The notes below the pieces were generated by a model, which was given only the letters and a program-made list of their open reading frames with translations, ran no database searches and was not told the origin of the DNA. A stretch of 64,000 nucleotides of DNA, taken from positions 1 through 64,000 of the forward strand of contig CATKXO010000002.1 in the NCBI GenBank assembly GCA_949840775.1, read 5' to 3'. Below are positions 24,472 to 33,176 of this stretch, in pieces. Source of the stretch: an uncultured bacterium (GTDB lineage: Bacteria; Bacillota; Clostridia; Oscillospirales; Oscillospiraceae). How positions within the stretch are numbered: position 1 is the first letter of the stretch; each line of letters starts with the position of its first letter. Made by a program: the position numbers and the translations under genes.

Positions 24472-24500
24472 ATTATAGCAAAGGAGTTTTGGTTTGTCAA
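24472..24500 (-). promoter_or_regulatory. Consensus antisense promoter
   Basis: Minus strand TTGACA (24495-24500), exactly 17 bases, TATAAT (24472-24477): a perfect sigma-A consensus. Its -35 box overlaps the start codon of the downstream transporter gene. Confidence 0.85.
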
Positions 24501-25882
24501 TGGAGAAACGAGAGACATTTTCCTCCCGCCTGGGCTTTGTGCTTATCTCGGCGGGCTGCGCCATCGGCTTAGGCAACGTGTGGCGCTTCCCCTACATCAC
24601 GGGGAAATACGGCGGGGCGGCTTTTGTGCTGCTGTATCTGCTGTTTTTGGTCATCCTGGGCCTGCCCGTCATGGTGATGGAGCTGGCCGTAGGCCGGGCC
24701 AGCCAGCGGAGCATCGCCCTGTCCTTCCAGCGGCTGGAGCCCACCGGCTCCCGGTGGCACTGGTACAGCTACGTGGGCTTTGCGGGCAACTACCTGTTGA
24801 TGATGTTCTACACCGTCATCGCCGGCTGGCTGCTGTACTACTTTGTGGAGACGCTCCGGGGCAGCTTCACCGGCCTGGACGCCGAGGGCGTGGCTGGGAT
24901 GTTCAGCGGCCTGCTCAGCCGTCCTGGCACCATGACGGTCTATATGGTCATTGTGGTGTGCGTCGGTATGCTGGTGTGCGCCCAGGGGCTGCGCAACGGC
25001 GTGGAGCGGGTGAACAAGGTGATGATGCTGTGCCTGCTGGCCCTGATGGTAGTGCTGGCGGTGAACTCCGTCCTGCTGCCGGGGGCAGGGGAGGGCCTGC
25101 GGTTCTACCTCCAGCCCAACTTCCACAACCTGGTCTATGACGGGGAGGGCAACTGGATTCTGGGTGAGGCGGTCTTTGCCGCCATGGGACAGGCTTTCTT
25201 CACTCTGTCTCTGGGCATCGGGGCCATCGCCATCTTCGGCAGCTATATCGGCAAGGAGCACCGGCTGGCCGGTGAGGCCCTGCGTATCGGCGTGCTGGAC
25301 ACCTGCGTGGCCTTTGTGGCGGGACTGATTATCTTCCCCGCCTGCTCCGCTTTCGGCGTGTCCACCGGGGAGGGGCCCGCCCTGGTCTTTGTCACCCTGC
25401 CCAACATCTTCAACGCCATGCCCATGGGCCGGCTGTGGGGCGGGCTGTTCTTCCTGTTCCTGTCCTTCGCCGCCCTGTCCACAGTGATTGCCGTGTTCGA
25501 GAACATCATCTCCTTCACCATGGACCGCTGGTATGTGCCCCGGAAGAAGGCGGTACTGATGAACCTGGTGGGGATATTCCTGCTGTCCATGCCCTGCGTG
25601 CTGGGGTCCAATCTGTGGTCCGGCTTTACGGTACTGGGGATGGATGTGTCCGGTATCGAGGACTTCCTGGTCTCCCAGAACATCCTGCCCCTGGGCTCTC
25701 TGCTGTATGTGCTGTTCTGCACCAGCAAAAAGGGCTGGGGCTGGAACCGCTTCCTGGCTGAGGCCAACGAGGGCCAGGGATTGGCCTTCCCGAAGGGCGT
25801 GCGGTTCTATGTCAGCTATATCCTGCCCGTGATTGTGCTGTTCATCTTCGTCATGGGCTATTGGAACCAGTTTGGAAAATAA
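24494..25882 (+). CDS. Neurotransmitter:sodium symporter (NSS) family transporter
   Basis: 462 residues, about 11-12 membrane helices. The start includes FSSRLGFVLISAGCAIGLGNVWRFPYITGKYGGAAF, the Na+-binding helix 1 signature of the LeuT/NSS family. TTG 24494 has the best spacing to AAAGGAG; ATG 24500 (two residues shorter) is the alternative. It imports an amino acid or related amine with Na+. It ends at a convergent terminator. The start codon lies in the -35 box of the antisense promoter, so the two transcripts may interfere. Confidence 0.92.
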   Translation: MSMEKRETFSSRLGFVLISAGCAIGLGNVWRFPYITGKYGGAAFVLLYLLFLVILGLPVMVMELAVGRASQRSIALSFQRLEPTGSRWHWYSYVGFAGNYLLMMFYTVIAGWLLYYFVETLRGSFTGLDAEGVAGMFSGLLSRPGTMTVYMVIVVCVGMLVCAQGLRNGVERVNKVMMLCLLALMVVLAVNSVLLPGAGEGLRFYLQPNFHNLVYDGEGNWILGEAVFAAMGQAFFTLSLGIGAIAIFGSYIGKEHRLAGEALRIGVLDTCVAFVAGLIIFPACSAFGVSTGEGPALVFVTLPNIFNAMPMGRLWGGLFFLFLSFAALSTVIAVFENIISFTMDRWYVPRKKAVLMNLVGIFLLSMPCVLGSNLWSGFTVLGMDVSGIEDFLVSQNILPLGSLLYVLFCTSKKGWGWNRFLAEANEGQGLAFPKGVRFYVSYILPVIVLFIFVMGYWNQFGK

Positions 25883-25887
25883 AGCAG

Positions 25888-25917
25888 TGCTCCCCGGCTT
25901 CTGCCGGGGGGCATCTC
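25888..25917. terminator. Bidirectional terminator between the NSS gene and the GTPase gene
   Basis: An 11-bp stem with one G-T pair (25888-25898 with 25903-25913), loop TTCT, then ATCTCTT. Confidence 0.75.
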
Positions 25918-26865
25918 TTATCGGAAATATACCAGCGGGTCCTCTGGAGCTTCCGCCTTTTCCACAGACTGGGCGTAGAGCACCACGCCCTCGTCCTCAT
26001 AGACATCGGCGTGCTCCCACCTGATTTCGGCGGTGACGGTGATCCACTCCCCCTTGCGCAGGGAGCGGGCCCTGTCGTACTTGCACAGGAAGCCGAAGAA
26101 GCGGATGTCCTCCACGCAGCAGGTCATGGCGTTGCGGCCGGGTACAAAGGAGCCCTTGGGCAGCTTCATCCCCGTCATGGCCTGGGCCTTGTAGGTGATG
26201 GTTTTGTCCACGTAGCGGTCTGGGTGCTCCTGGATGTCCAGATACCAGATGCCGTAGTCGGCATCCTCCAGAATGAGATGCTTGTCCTCCAGGGAGTAGG
26301 GGAGGATGTCCTCCACCTCCAGCTCCTCGCCGTTGACATCCTCAAAGACGACCTCGCACATCCGGTTTACCGCCCGGACGGAGCGCTTCCAGCCGGCCAG
26401 GGGCATGTCCGGGGTGCAGCGGTTGAAGAGGACCATGTCCGCCTCGGTGACCATGTCGATGAACATGGACTGCATATTGTTCAGGTACATCTCAAAGGTG
26501 GAGCCGTCCACCACGTGGATGGCCTGGTACAGCCCCCAGGTCCTGGGCAGGCGGCACTTGCGCAGCACGTCCACCGGCCACATGCCGTTGAACTCCAGCA
26601 GCACCCGCTCGGGCTGGTAGCGGCGGTCCACCTCCTTAAGAAATTCGGTGTTCAGCCCCGCCTGGTCCTCAATGGGGATCAGGCGGCAGTTGCGTTTGGA
26701 CAAAAATTCCTGGTCATATTCCTCCTCGCCGTCCTCGCACAGCAGCAGAACGGTGCGCTGGCCGTCGTTGAAGTAGTCCATATTCAGCGTGTCGGTGAGC
26801 AGGGTGGTCTTGCCGGCGTCCAGAAAGCCGGTGATGAGATACAAAGGGATTCGTGAATCGGGCAT
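25918..26865 (-). CDS. CobW-type G3E GTPase with TIGR03943-like C-terminus
   Basis: 315 residues. Walker A is GFLDAGKTT at the N-terminus; LLEFNGMWPVD and NRC are in place of the usual switch and NKxD motifs. The CXCC metal motif of classical COG0523 proteins is not present. The C-terminal 100 residues (YKAQAMTGMKLPKGSFVPGRNAMTCC..DIRFFGFLCKYD) resemble the soluble domain of TIGR03943/DUF1980 permease partners. It may be a metallochaperone-like regulator of metal or thiol homeostasis. It is downstream of the His-rich GTPase in the same direction. Confidence 0.8.
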   Translation of the reverse strand: MPDSRIPLYLITGFLDAGKTTLLTDTLNMDYFNDGQRTVLLLCEDGEEEYDQEFLSKRNCRLIPIEDQAGLNTEFLKEVDRRYQPERVLLEFNGMWPVDVLRKCRLPRTWGLYQAIHVVDGSTFEMYLNNMQSMFIDMVTEADMVLFNRCTPDMPLAGWKRSVRAVNRMCEVVFEDVNGEELEVEDILPYSLEDKHLILEDADYGIWYLDIQEHPDRYVDKTITYKAQAMTGMKLPKGSFVPGRNAMTCCVEDIRFFGFLCKYDRARSLRKGEWITVTAEIRWEHADVYEDEGVVLYAQSVEKAEAPEDPLVYFR

Positions 26866-26878
26866 GTCTGTTCACCTC

Positions 26879-27017
26879 TGTGGGACCCGCCGCCCTCGGC
26901 GGGTCAATTTTTGGGGAGTATTTTGTAGGGGGCGGCCTCTGCGCCGCCCCAAACGGATCAGGTGGGGTGTAGGGGCGCGCAATGCGCGCCCGCGGGCGGA
27001 CAATGTCCGCCCCTACA
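26879..27017. repeat. Cluster of three palindromic repeats between the GTPase genes
   Basis: 26879-26905 is a TGTGGGACCCG hairpin. 26924-26950 is a TGTAGGGGGCGG hairpin. 26968-27017 is a 50-bp unit starting TGTAGGGG and ending CCCCTACA. The last is the inverted counterpart of the units at 60809 and 61373 with one base difference. Confidence 0.85.
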
Positions 27018-27033
27018 CACAGTGCGCCCAGAA

Positions 27034-28128
27034 TCACACCAGCAAAAACAGCTTCTCCAGCTCCGCTTCCTTCAAATCGGAGCCGATGACGCACAGCCGG
27101 CCGGTGTAGTCGGCAGCCCCCTCCCGAATCTCAAATTCCTCGGGGGTCAGGTCGAAGTGGAGCCAGGTCTGGCCGTCCTCGCAGGGGACCATTCCCTTGG
27201 CCCGGAGGACATAGCCGTAGTCCTCAGTCATGGCCAGGGCGGACAGGGCCTCCTGGAGGTCCTCCCGGCTGTATTTCCGGGCCGTCTCCCGGCCCCAGGA
27301 GGTGAACACCTCGTCGGCGTCGTGGTCGTGATGGTGGTGGCCGTCACAGCAGGTGGTGCAGGTGTCGCCATGGTCATGCTCATGGTGGTGCTCATGGTCG
27401 TGGTGGTGTTCGTGCTCACAGTGGCCATGCTCGTGGTTGCAGTGGGAGTGGTCGTGGACGTCGTGGTCATGGTGGTGATGGTGGTGGTCCTCGTGTTCAA
27501 TCTCCTCCATCAGTTCGTGGGCCAGGTCGTGCTCCCCCTCCATGGCGGAGAGAATCTGGGCGCCGGTGAGCTGGTCCCAGGGGGTGGTGAGGATGGCGGC
27601 CTTGGGGTTCTTCTCCCGCAGGAGGGTGACGGCTCCGTCCAGCTTGTGCTGGTCAATCTTCTGGGTGCGGGACAGGATGATGGCGCAGGCGTGTTCCACC
27701 TGGTCGTTGAAGAACTCGCCGAAGTTCTTCATATACACCTTGGCCTTGCCCGCGTCCACCACAGTGACAAAGCTGTTCAGGTGCAGGTCGGGGGCCTCTC
27801 CCTGAACCCGCTCCACGGCGGCCACCACGTCGGACAGCTTGCCCACCCCGGAGGGCTCGATGACAATGCGGGCGGGGGCGTAGTCGGCCAGCACCTGCTT
27901 CAGGGCGGCGCCGAAGTCCCCCACCAGGGAGCAGCAGATGCAGCCCGAGTTCATCTCGGTAATCTCCACCCCGGCGTCCTTGAGAAAGCCGCCGTCGATG
28001 CCGATTTCGCCAAACTCGTTTTCAATCAGAACAATCTTTTCCCCCTTAAAGCTCTCGTCCAGCAGCTTTTTGATGAGGGTGGTTTTGCCGGCACCCAAAA
28101 ATCCGGAAATAATGTCGATTTTGGTCAA
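27034..28128 (-). CDS. COG0523 (CobW/ZNG) GTPase with a His-rich metal-binding stretch
   Basis: 364 residues. Walker A is GFLGAGKTT (about 8-16), ENEFGEIGIDG follows, and the metal motif CICC lies in MNSGCICCSLVGD. After residue about 210 comes a stretch of about 70 residues, nearly half His, with interspersed Asp/Glu/Cys (HHHHHHDHD, HDHSHCNHEHGHCEHEHHH). The C-terminal CobW_C domain ends the protein. Such proteins deliver zinc or other metals to client enzymes using GTP. Its partner gene follows downstream. No Zur box was recognised. Confidence 0.92.
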   Translation of the reverse strand: MTKIDIISGFLGAGKTTLIKKLLDESFKGEKIVLIENEFGEIGIDGGFLKDAGVEITEMNSGCICCSLVGDFGAALKQVLADYAPARIVIEPSGVGKLSDVVAAVERVQGEAPDLHLNSFVTVVDAGKAKVYMKNFGEFFNDQVEHACAIILSRTQKIDQHKLDGAVTLLREKNPKAAILTTPWDQLTGAQILSAMEGEHDLAHELMEEIEHEDHHHHHHDHDVHDHSHCNHEHGHCEHEHHHDHEHHHEHDHGDTCTTCCDGHHHHDHDADEVFTSWGRETARKYSREDLQEALSALAMTEDYGYVLRAKGMVPCEDGQTWLHFDLTPEEFEIREGAADYTGRLCVIGSDLKEAELEKLFLLV

Positions 28129-28164
28129 TGTTGTCAGGTCCTTTCATAAAATGATGGCAGGGGG

Positions 28165-30030
28165 TCAATCCCAAATCAGGTGGATGCTCTCCATCAGGCG
28201 GCAGAGGGTGGCGGCGGCCACCTCCCGGGTGACGGGGTCGGTGGGGGCGGGGCCGCCGTCTACCAGGGCCTCCAGGGCGTCCAGATTGCGGGCGGGGACA
28301 CGGGCCCACTCGGCGTAGTCGTAGTACTCCAGCAGTTCCTCGGGGAGAAGGGAGGCCTTGGCCAGGTCGTAGCCGTCCATACTGGCCCAGGCGGCTACCT
28401 GGGAGAGGACGGTCAGCATTTCCTGGTAAGTGATGGTGTCGTCAGGGCCGAAGGTGCCGTCTCCCCGGCCGGAGAGAAAGCCCATGCCGGTCATGGCGGA
28501 GATGGGGGCGGCATACCAGGCGTCGGCCGCCACGTCGGAAAATTTGCCGCCCTCCTTGGCGGGCAGGTCCAGGGCGGAGGAGACCAGAGCGGCGAACTGG
28601 GCCCGGGTGAGGGTGTCGCCGGGGTGGAACCCGCCGTCCTCACAGCCGCTGAGAATCAGGTAGGAGGCCAGGGTGTCGATCTCACGGGCATAGGGGCTGT
28701 CCGCCGCGTCGGCAAAGGTGCGGGTCTGGAGGGACAGCCCGAACTTGGCGGCCAGGGCGGCGGGATCGGTCTCCGTCCAGGTCTGGGTCATGCTGCCGGT
28801 ATACAGCGTGGCGGAGGGGGGCAGGGCCTCCAGCAGCTCGGTGAAAGCGGGGCGGTTTTCCGCCTTGGACACCTCCTTGGAGTCCAGGTAGAAGGTCTGG
28901 CCGGCGATGTCCAGCCTGAGCCAGCCCTCGGCCCGGGCGGGCTTGGGACTGGTGAGGAGGAGGGCGGCCGCCTGGGTGTTCTCCGGGGAGATGAGGAGGG
29001 TGGGCAGCACGCCCAGGATATGGTTGGTGGCGCCGTCTGGGGCGAAGAAGCGGTAGGCGGTGATTTTCATGGCCTCGCCGTCCTTCATCAGGCTGCTGTT
29101 GGTCTCATCCACAACGATCTGGGCGGTGCCCTTGCCCAGGGAGCGCTGGCCCAGGGCGATGCCCGCCTCATAGGTGCGGATGTCGCCGGCGAAGAGCTCG
29201 GAGCCGCTGGCGGAGTGGGCGCTGGTGAGGACGATCACCGGCTTGTCGGTCATATCGGGAAATTCAGGGGCGGTGTAACTGTAGTGATACCGGCCGGAGC
29301 CGTCCCGGAAGTAGAGCATCACGTTCCCGCCGGTGAACAGGCTGGCGGAGGTGGCGGTGGCGCCGCTGTCTCCGCCGGGGTTGGACCGCAGGTCCACCAC
29401 CCAGACGGCGGTGTCCTCATCCAGCTCCCGGAGCGCCTCCTGAATGGAGCGGGCGGTGGTGGAGCCAAAGCTGATGCAGTCGATGATGCCGGCAGAGCCC
29501 GCCTGTTTATAGGTGACGATGGGAATGTCCACCGAACGGCGGGTCAGGGCGAACTCCAGGATCTGGCCGTCCCGGTTCACCGTAAGGGTGAGGGGGGTGC
29601 CCTCCTCCCCCACGATGGGGACCCGGGGGTCCACCTCGGGGGACATGGGCACGCCGTCTGCGGCGGTGAGGATATCGCCGGGCTTGATGCCCGCCTCCAG
29701 AGCGGGGGAGTTGGGCAGGATGGACATGATGCGGTAGCCGCCGTCGTAGGCGGTTTCCACCGTGGCGCCGATGCCTACCACCGTCTGGCCGTTTACCGCC
29801 TGGTTAAAGGCCTGGTACTGCTCGGCGTTCATGTAGAAGGTGTAGGGGTCTCCGATGGCCTCCAGGATGGCGTCCAGGGAGTCCAGCTCCAAAATCTCGG
29901 GGGAAACGCCGTCCACATAGTTGACGGCCAGCAGCTTCTTGGCGTCCTCCAGCTCCAGGGCGGAGGCGGGCAGGACCGCCAGGGACAGGGCTATTGCCAG
30001 GGACAGCAGGGCGGAAATTGCTTTTTTCAT
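28165..30030 (-). CDS. S41 C-terminal processing protease with PDZ and SLH domains
   Basis: 621 residues from ATG 30030 (MKKAISALLSLAIALSLAVLPASA, a signal peptide). Order: short N-terminal domain, PDZ (about 75-165, GIKPGDILTAADG), S41 peptidase core with the nucleophile Ser in TSAHSASGSELF and the Lys in GQRSLGKGTAQI, then S-layer homology repeats (about 450-620, including SDVAADAWYAAPISAMTGMGFLSG). It is exported and probably anchored to secondary wall polymer. Substrates are unknown. SLH-anchored CtpA-type proteases are uncommon among housekeeping copies. Confidence 0.9.
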   Translation of the reverse strand: MKKAISALLSLAIALSLAVLPASALELEDAKKLLAVNYVDGVSPEILELDSLDAILEAIGDPYTFYMNAEQYQAFNQAVNGQTVVGIGATVETAYDGGYRIMSILPNSPALEAGIKPGDILTAADGVPMSPEVDPRVPIVGEEGTPLTLTVNRDGQILEFALTRRSVDIPIVTYKQAGSAGIIDCISFGSTTARSIQEALRELDEDTAVWVVDLRSNPGGDSGATATSASLFTGGNVMLYFRDGSGRYHYSYTAPEFPDMTDKPVIVLTSAHSASGSELFAGDIRTYEAGIALGQRSLGKGTAQIVVDETNSSLMKDGEAMKITAYRFFAPDGATNHILGVLPTLLISPENTQAAALLLTSPKPARAEGWLRLDIAGQTFYLDSKEVSKAENRPAFTELLEALPPSATLYTGSMTQTWTETDPAALAAKFGLSLQTRTFADAADSPYAREIDTLASYLILSGCEDGGFHPGDTLTRAQFAALVSSALDLPAKEGGKFSDVAADAWYAAPISAMTGMGFLSGRGDGTFGPDDTITYQEMLTVLSQVAAWASMDGYDLAKASLLPEELLEYYDYAEWARVPARNLDALEALVDGGPAPTDPVTREVAAATLCRLMESIHLIWD

Positions 30031-30058
30031 GGTGTTCTCCTTTGGTTTACTTGGCCTG

Positions 30059-30136
30059 TGTGGGACCCGCCGCCTTCGGCGGGTCGTTTGTACCGGTTTG
30101 CTTTGCTTGAAAGATGGCCCGCCCAGGGGGGCCACA
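30059..30136. repeat. Intergenic palindromic repeat (TGTGGG family)
   Basis: TGTGGGACCCGCCGCC..GGCGGGTC hairpin, a T-rich spacer, then GGCCCGCCCAGGGGGGCC and ACAAAA. It fills the space between purA and the protease gene. Confidence 0.75.
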
Positions 30137-30143
30137 AAAGCAC

Positions 30144-31436
30144 TCAGATTTTTGGTGTCCGGCAGGTTATTTCCTCCCGCTTGGGGCCGGTGGACACCAT
30201 AGTGATGGGGACGCCGATATGGGCCTCCAAAAAGTCCACATAGGCTTTGGCGTTGGCGGGAAGGGAATCGTAGTCCCTGCAGCCCCGGATGTCGGTCTTC
30301 CAGCCGGGGAGGGTCTCGAAAACGGGCTTGGCCCGGAGCAGGGCGGGGGTGGTGGGGAAGGCGGCGGTGACTGCGCCGCCGATCTCATACCCGGTGCACA
30401 CGGGTATCTCGTCCAGATAACCCAGCACGTCCAGGCAGGTGAGGGCCGCCTGGGTGGCCCCCTGGACCATGCAGCCGTATTTGGTGGCCACGGCGTCGAA
30501 CCAGCCCACCCGGCGGGGACGGCCCGTGGTGGCGCCGAACTCCCCCTTGTCGCCTCCCCGGCGGCGGAGCTCGTCCCCCGCCTGGCCGGTGACCTCGCTG
30601 ACAAAGGGCTCGGTGCTGGAGCCCACGCAGGAGGAGTAGGCCTTGGTGACACAGATCACGTCCTCAATAGCGGTGGGGGGCACCGAGGCCCCCACGCAGC
30701 CGTAGCCGGCCAGGGTGTGGGAGGAGGTGGTCATGGGGAAGATGCCCAGGTCGGGGTCCTTCATGGAGCCCAGCTGGCCCTCCAGCAGGATGGTTTTGCC
30801 CTCCTTCAGAGCCTGGTGGACGAAGGACACCGTGTCCCCCACCCAGGGGCGGATACGCTCCCGCAGGGCCAGGAGCTGCTCCATGATCTCGTCCGCGCTG
30901 ACTTTGGGCTGATGGTACAGGTGCGCAAAGAGGACGTTTTTCAGCTCCACTGCGGCGGCCAGCCGCTCCCGGAGCCGGGGTTCGTCAAAGAGGTCGCACA
31001 CCTGAATGCCCGTTTTGGCGTATTTGTCGGAGTAGAAGGGGGCGATGCCGCTCTTGGTGGAGCCGAAGGCCCTGCCGCCCAGGCGGGCCTCCTCATAGGT
31101 GTCCTGGAGGATGTGGTAGGGCATAAGCAGCTGGGCCCGGTCGGAGACGATCAGCTTGGGCTCGGGCACTCCCTGGGCCTCAATCTGCTCCAGCTCGTCC
31201 GCCAGCTTGGCGATGTCCAGGGCCACGCCGTTGCCGATGACGTTGGTGACATGTGGGTAAAAGATACCAGAGGGGAGGGTGTGCAGGGCGAAGCGGCCAT
31301 AGTCATTGATGATGGTGTGGCCGGCGTTGGCCCCGCCCTGAAAGCGGATGACCACGTCGGACTGCTTGGCCAGCATGTCGGTGACTTTGCCCTTGCCCTC
31401 GTCGCCCCAGTTGGCGCCTACGATTGCTTTTACCAT
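30144..31436 (-). CDS. purA: Adenylosuccinate synthase
   Basis: 430 residues, normal length. GTP-binding GANWGDEGKGKVTD is at the N-terminus; QGGANAGHTI, the IMP-binding EGQLGSM region and the TTGRPRRVGWFD motif are all present. It catalyses IMP + aspartate + GTP to adenylosuccinate, the first committed step to AMP. It is transcribed from its own promoter about 75 bases upstream and not clustered with other pur genes. A 7-bp hairpin (CCCCCGT-A-ACGGGGG, 31495-31509) sits beside the -10 box and could be an operator. Confidence 0.98.
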   Translation of the reverse strand: MVKAIVGANWGDEGKGKVTDMLAKQSDVVIRFQGGANAGHTIINDYGRFALHTLPSGIFYPHVTNVIGNGVALDIAKLADELEQIEAQGVPEPKLIVSDRAQLLMPYHILQDTYEEARLGGRAFGSTKSGIAPFYSDKYAKTGIQVCDLFDEPRLRERLAAAVELKNVLFAHLYHQPKVSADEIMEQLLALRERIRPWVGDTVSFVHQALKEGKTILLEGQLGSMKDPDLGIFPMTTSSHTLAGYGCVGASVPPTAIEDVICVTKAYSSCVGSSTEPFVSEVTGQAGDELRRRGGDKGEFGATTGRPRRVGWFDAVATKYGCMVQGATQAALTCLDVLGYLDEIPVCTGYEIGGAVTAAFPTTPALLRAKPVFETLPGWKTDIRGCRDYDSLPANAKAYVDFLEAHIGVPITMVSTGPKREEITCRTPKI

Positions 31437-31509
31437 ATTTGCTGCCTCCGGGGACCGGGATTCGCAGCCAAATCAGGGTCTGCCTTTTCCGGCCCCCCGT
31501 AACGGGGGT

Positions 31510-31538
31510 ATTATACCCCTTTTTGTTCAGGGTTGCAA
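31510..31538 (-). promoter_or_regulatory. purA promoter
   Basis: Minus strand TTGCAA (31533-31538), a 17-base spacer, TATAAT (31510-31515). Confidence 0.75.
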
Positions 31539-31591
31539 GGAGAAAATAGCCGCGTTCCAATGGCGGCTTCTGTCATCCGGGCCCCGTTCCG

Positions 31592-31600
31592 CATAGGATA
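31592..31600 (+). promoter_or_regulatory. Possible sporulation-sigma -10 element
   Basis: CATAGGATA fits the sigma-K/sigma-E type -10 pattern CATAnnnTA and lies 50 bases before a SpoIID-like operon. Near-identical strings occur at 44968 (before murA) and 52866 (CATAGGCTA, before dapF). No convincing -35 was seen. Confidence 0.3.
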
Positions 31601-31649
31601 GGGCAGAGGCCGGGCCCCCGGAGGGGTTCGGCCTGGGAGGTATTCTACA

Positions 31650-32051
31650 ATGCAAGCAACAGGAACCTTGAGCGTCCGGGTATATACGTCCCAGGCGCAG
31701 ATACCCCTGGAGGGGGCCACTGTGGTGGTGGCCGTCCCGGGGGAGGGGGGAAAGCGGAAGCTGCTCTCCCTGCAATATACCAACAGCAGCGGAAAGATAC
31801 GCCCGGTGGAGATCGACGCCCCCGCCCTAGGGGAGAGCACCTCCCCCGGCGGCCTGCCGGGAGACGGCGCTCCCTTTGCCCTGTGTGATGTGTGGGCGGA
31901 GCAGCAGGGCTACGCCATGCTCCAGATGGAAAACGTCCAGGTCTTCCCCGGGGTGGAGACCATGCAGGACATGGAGCTGGTCCCCCTGCCCCTGGGGCTG
32001 TGCAGCCTTCAGCAGCGGGATGAGCGGAACATCACCGCCCAGGACCTGTGA
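31650..32051 (+). CDS. Hypothetical beta-sandwich-like protein of the SpoIID/PG-binding trio
   Basis: 133 residues, ATG behind GGGAGGTATTCTACA. The sequence (TGTLSVRVYTSQAQIPLEGATVVVAV) looks like a carboxypeptidase-regulatory or CNA-B-type beta-sandwich fold. There is no signal peptide. It is followed ten bases later by a SpoIID-domain protein and then a peptidoglycan-binding protein, so all three are probably one transcript. A spore-cortex or sporulation envelope role is suggested by the neighbours only. Confidence 0.65.
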   Translation: MQATGTLSVRVYTSQAQIPLEGATVVVAVPGEGGKRKLLSLQYTNSSGKIRPVEIDAPALGESTSPGGLPGDGAPFALCDVWAEQQGYAMLQMENVQVFPGVETMQDMELVPLPLGLCSLQQRDERNITAQDL

Positions 32052-32060
32052 GGCGGCGCC

Positions 32061-33176
32061 ATGGTAAACATCCTTCCATATGTGCCCCGCACCATTACAG
32101 TGCACCTGGGCCTGCCCAACCAGTGGGCGGAAAATGTCACCGTCTCCTTTCCGGACTATGTGAAAAATGTGGCGTCCAGCGAGATCTATCCCACCTGGGA
32201 GCCCGCCGCCATCCGGGCCAACATCCTGGCCATCATCTCCTTCGCCCTGAACCGGGTATACACCGAGTTTTACCCCAGTCAGGGCTACGACTTTCAGATC
32301 ACCTCTACCACCCAGTATGACCAGAAGTTCATCCGGGGGCGGAACATCTTTGAGAACATCAGCCAGGTGGTGGACGAGATTTTCAACGACTATATCCGCC
32401 GCCAGGGCTTTGTGGAGCCTCTGGCCGCCAAGTTCTGCAACGGCACCACCTCCAAGTGCGCCGGCCTGTCCCAGTGGGGCAGCCAGGAGCTGGCCCAGGA
32501 GGGGGCCAACTCCGTGGACATCCTGCGCCACTACTACGGGGATGACATCGAGCTGGTGGTGGACGCCCCCATTCAGGACATCGCCGCCTCCTACCCCGGC
32601 ACCCCGCTTCGCCTGGGCTCCGCAGGACAGGATGTGGTGATTGTCCAGGCCATGCTCAACCGGATATCCCAGAACTACCCGGCCATCCCCAAAATTTCTC
32701 CTGCCACCGGCGCCTTTGGGGAGGACACCCAGGACGCGGTCATCACATTCCAGCGCATTTTCAATCTGGCGCCCGACGGCGTTGTGGGCAAGGCTACCTG
32801 GTACAAGCTGATATACATCCACTCCGGAATCCTTCAGCTGGCCGAACTGGTGAGCCAGGGACAGACCTTCTACGCCGTCCGGTTCCAGTTTCCCGGCACC
32901 CTGGCAGAGGGGGACAGGGGCGGCGAGGTGGAGGTTTTGCAGTATATGCTGGCCATGCTGGCCCAGTTTGACAATGCCCTCCCCGCTCCGGCCATGGACG
33001 GCGTCTTTGGCCCCAATACCACTCTGTCGGTACGCTCCTACCAGCAGCTGGTGGGCCTCACTCCCACCGGAGTGGCGGACGAGCGGACCTGGAACTCCAT
33101 CTATGACCATTTTGTCCAGGCGGACGCGTTCCTCCGCCGTTATGAGGCGCAGCAGCCGAAGGAGGTGAGCCTATGA
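32061..33176 (+). CDS. SpoIID-like domain protein with two peptidoglycan-binding domains
   Basis: 371 residues. The N-terminal 180 residues follow the SpoIID/LytB pattern: SEIYPTWEPAAIRANILAIISFALNR, then CAGLSQWGSQELAQEG and ILRHYYGDDIEL. Two PG_binding_1 domains follow (about 188-262, LRLGSAGQDVVIVQAMLNRI; and about 285-355, GDRGGEVEVLQYMLAML). No signal peptide is visible, which is unusual for a wall enzyme and suggests export by another route or action inside the forespore/mother-cell space. The catalytic Glu of SpoIID proteins may be the one in SEIYP. Confidence 0.78.
   Translation: MVNILPYVPRTITVHLGLPNQWAENVTVSFPDYVKNVASSEIYPTWEPAAIRANILAIISFALNRVYTEFYPSQGYDFQITSTTQYDQKFIRGRNIFENISQVVDEIFNDYIRRQGFVEPLAAKFCNGTTSKCAGLSQWGSQELAQEGANSVDILRHYYGDDIELVVDAPIQDIAASYPGTPLRLGSAGQDVVIVQAMLNRISQNYPAIPKISPATGAFGEDTQDAVITFQRIFNLAPDGVVGKATWYKLIYIHSGILQLAELVSQGQTFYAVRFQFPGTLAEGDRGGEVEVLQYMLAMLAQFDNALPAPAMDGVFGPNTTLSVRSYQQLVGLTPTGVADERTWNSIYDHFVQADAFLRRYEAQQPKEVSL

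Noticed and set aside
28180..30243. A 687-codon open frame on the plus strand
   Set aside because: It mirrors the S41/SLH protease gene, which has a signal peptide and catalytic motifs.
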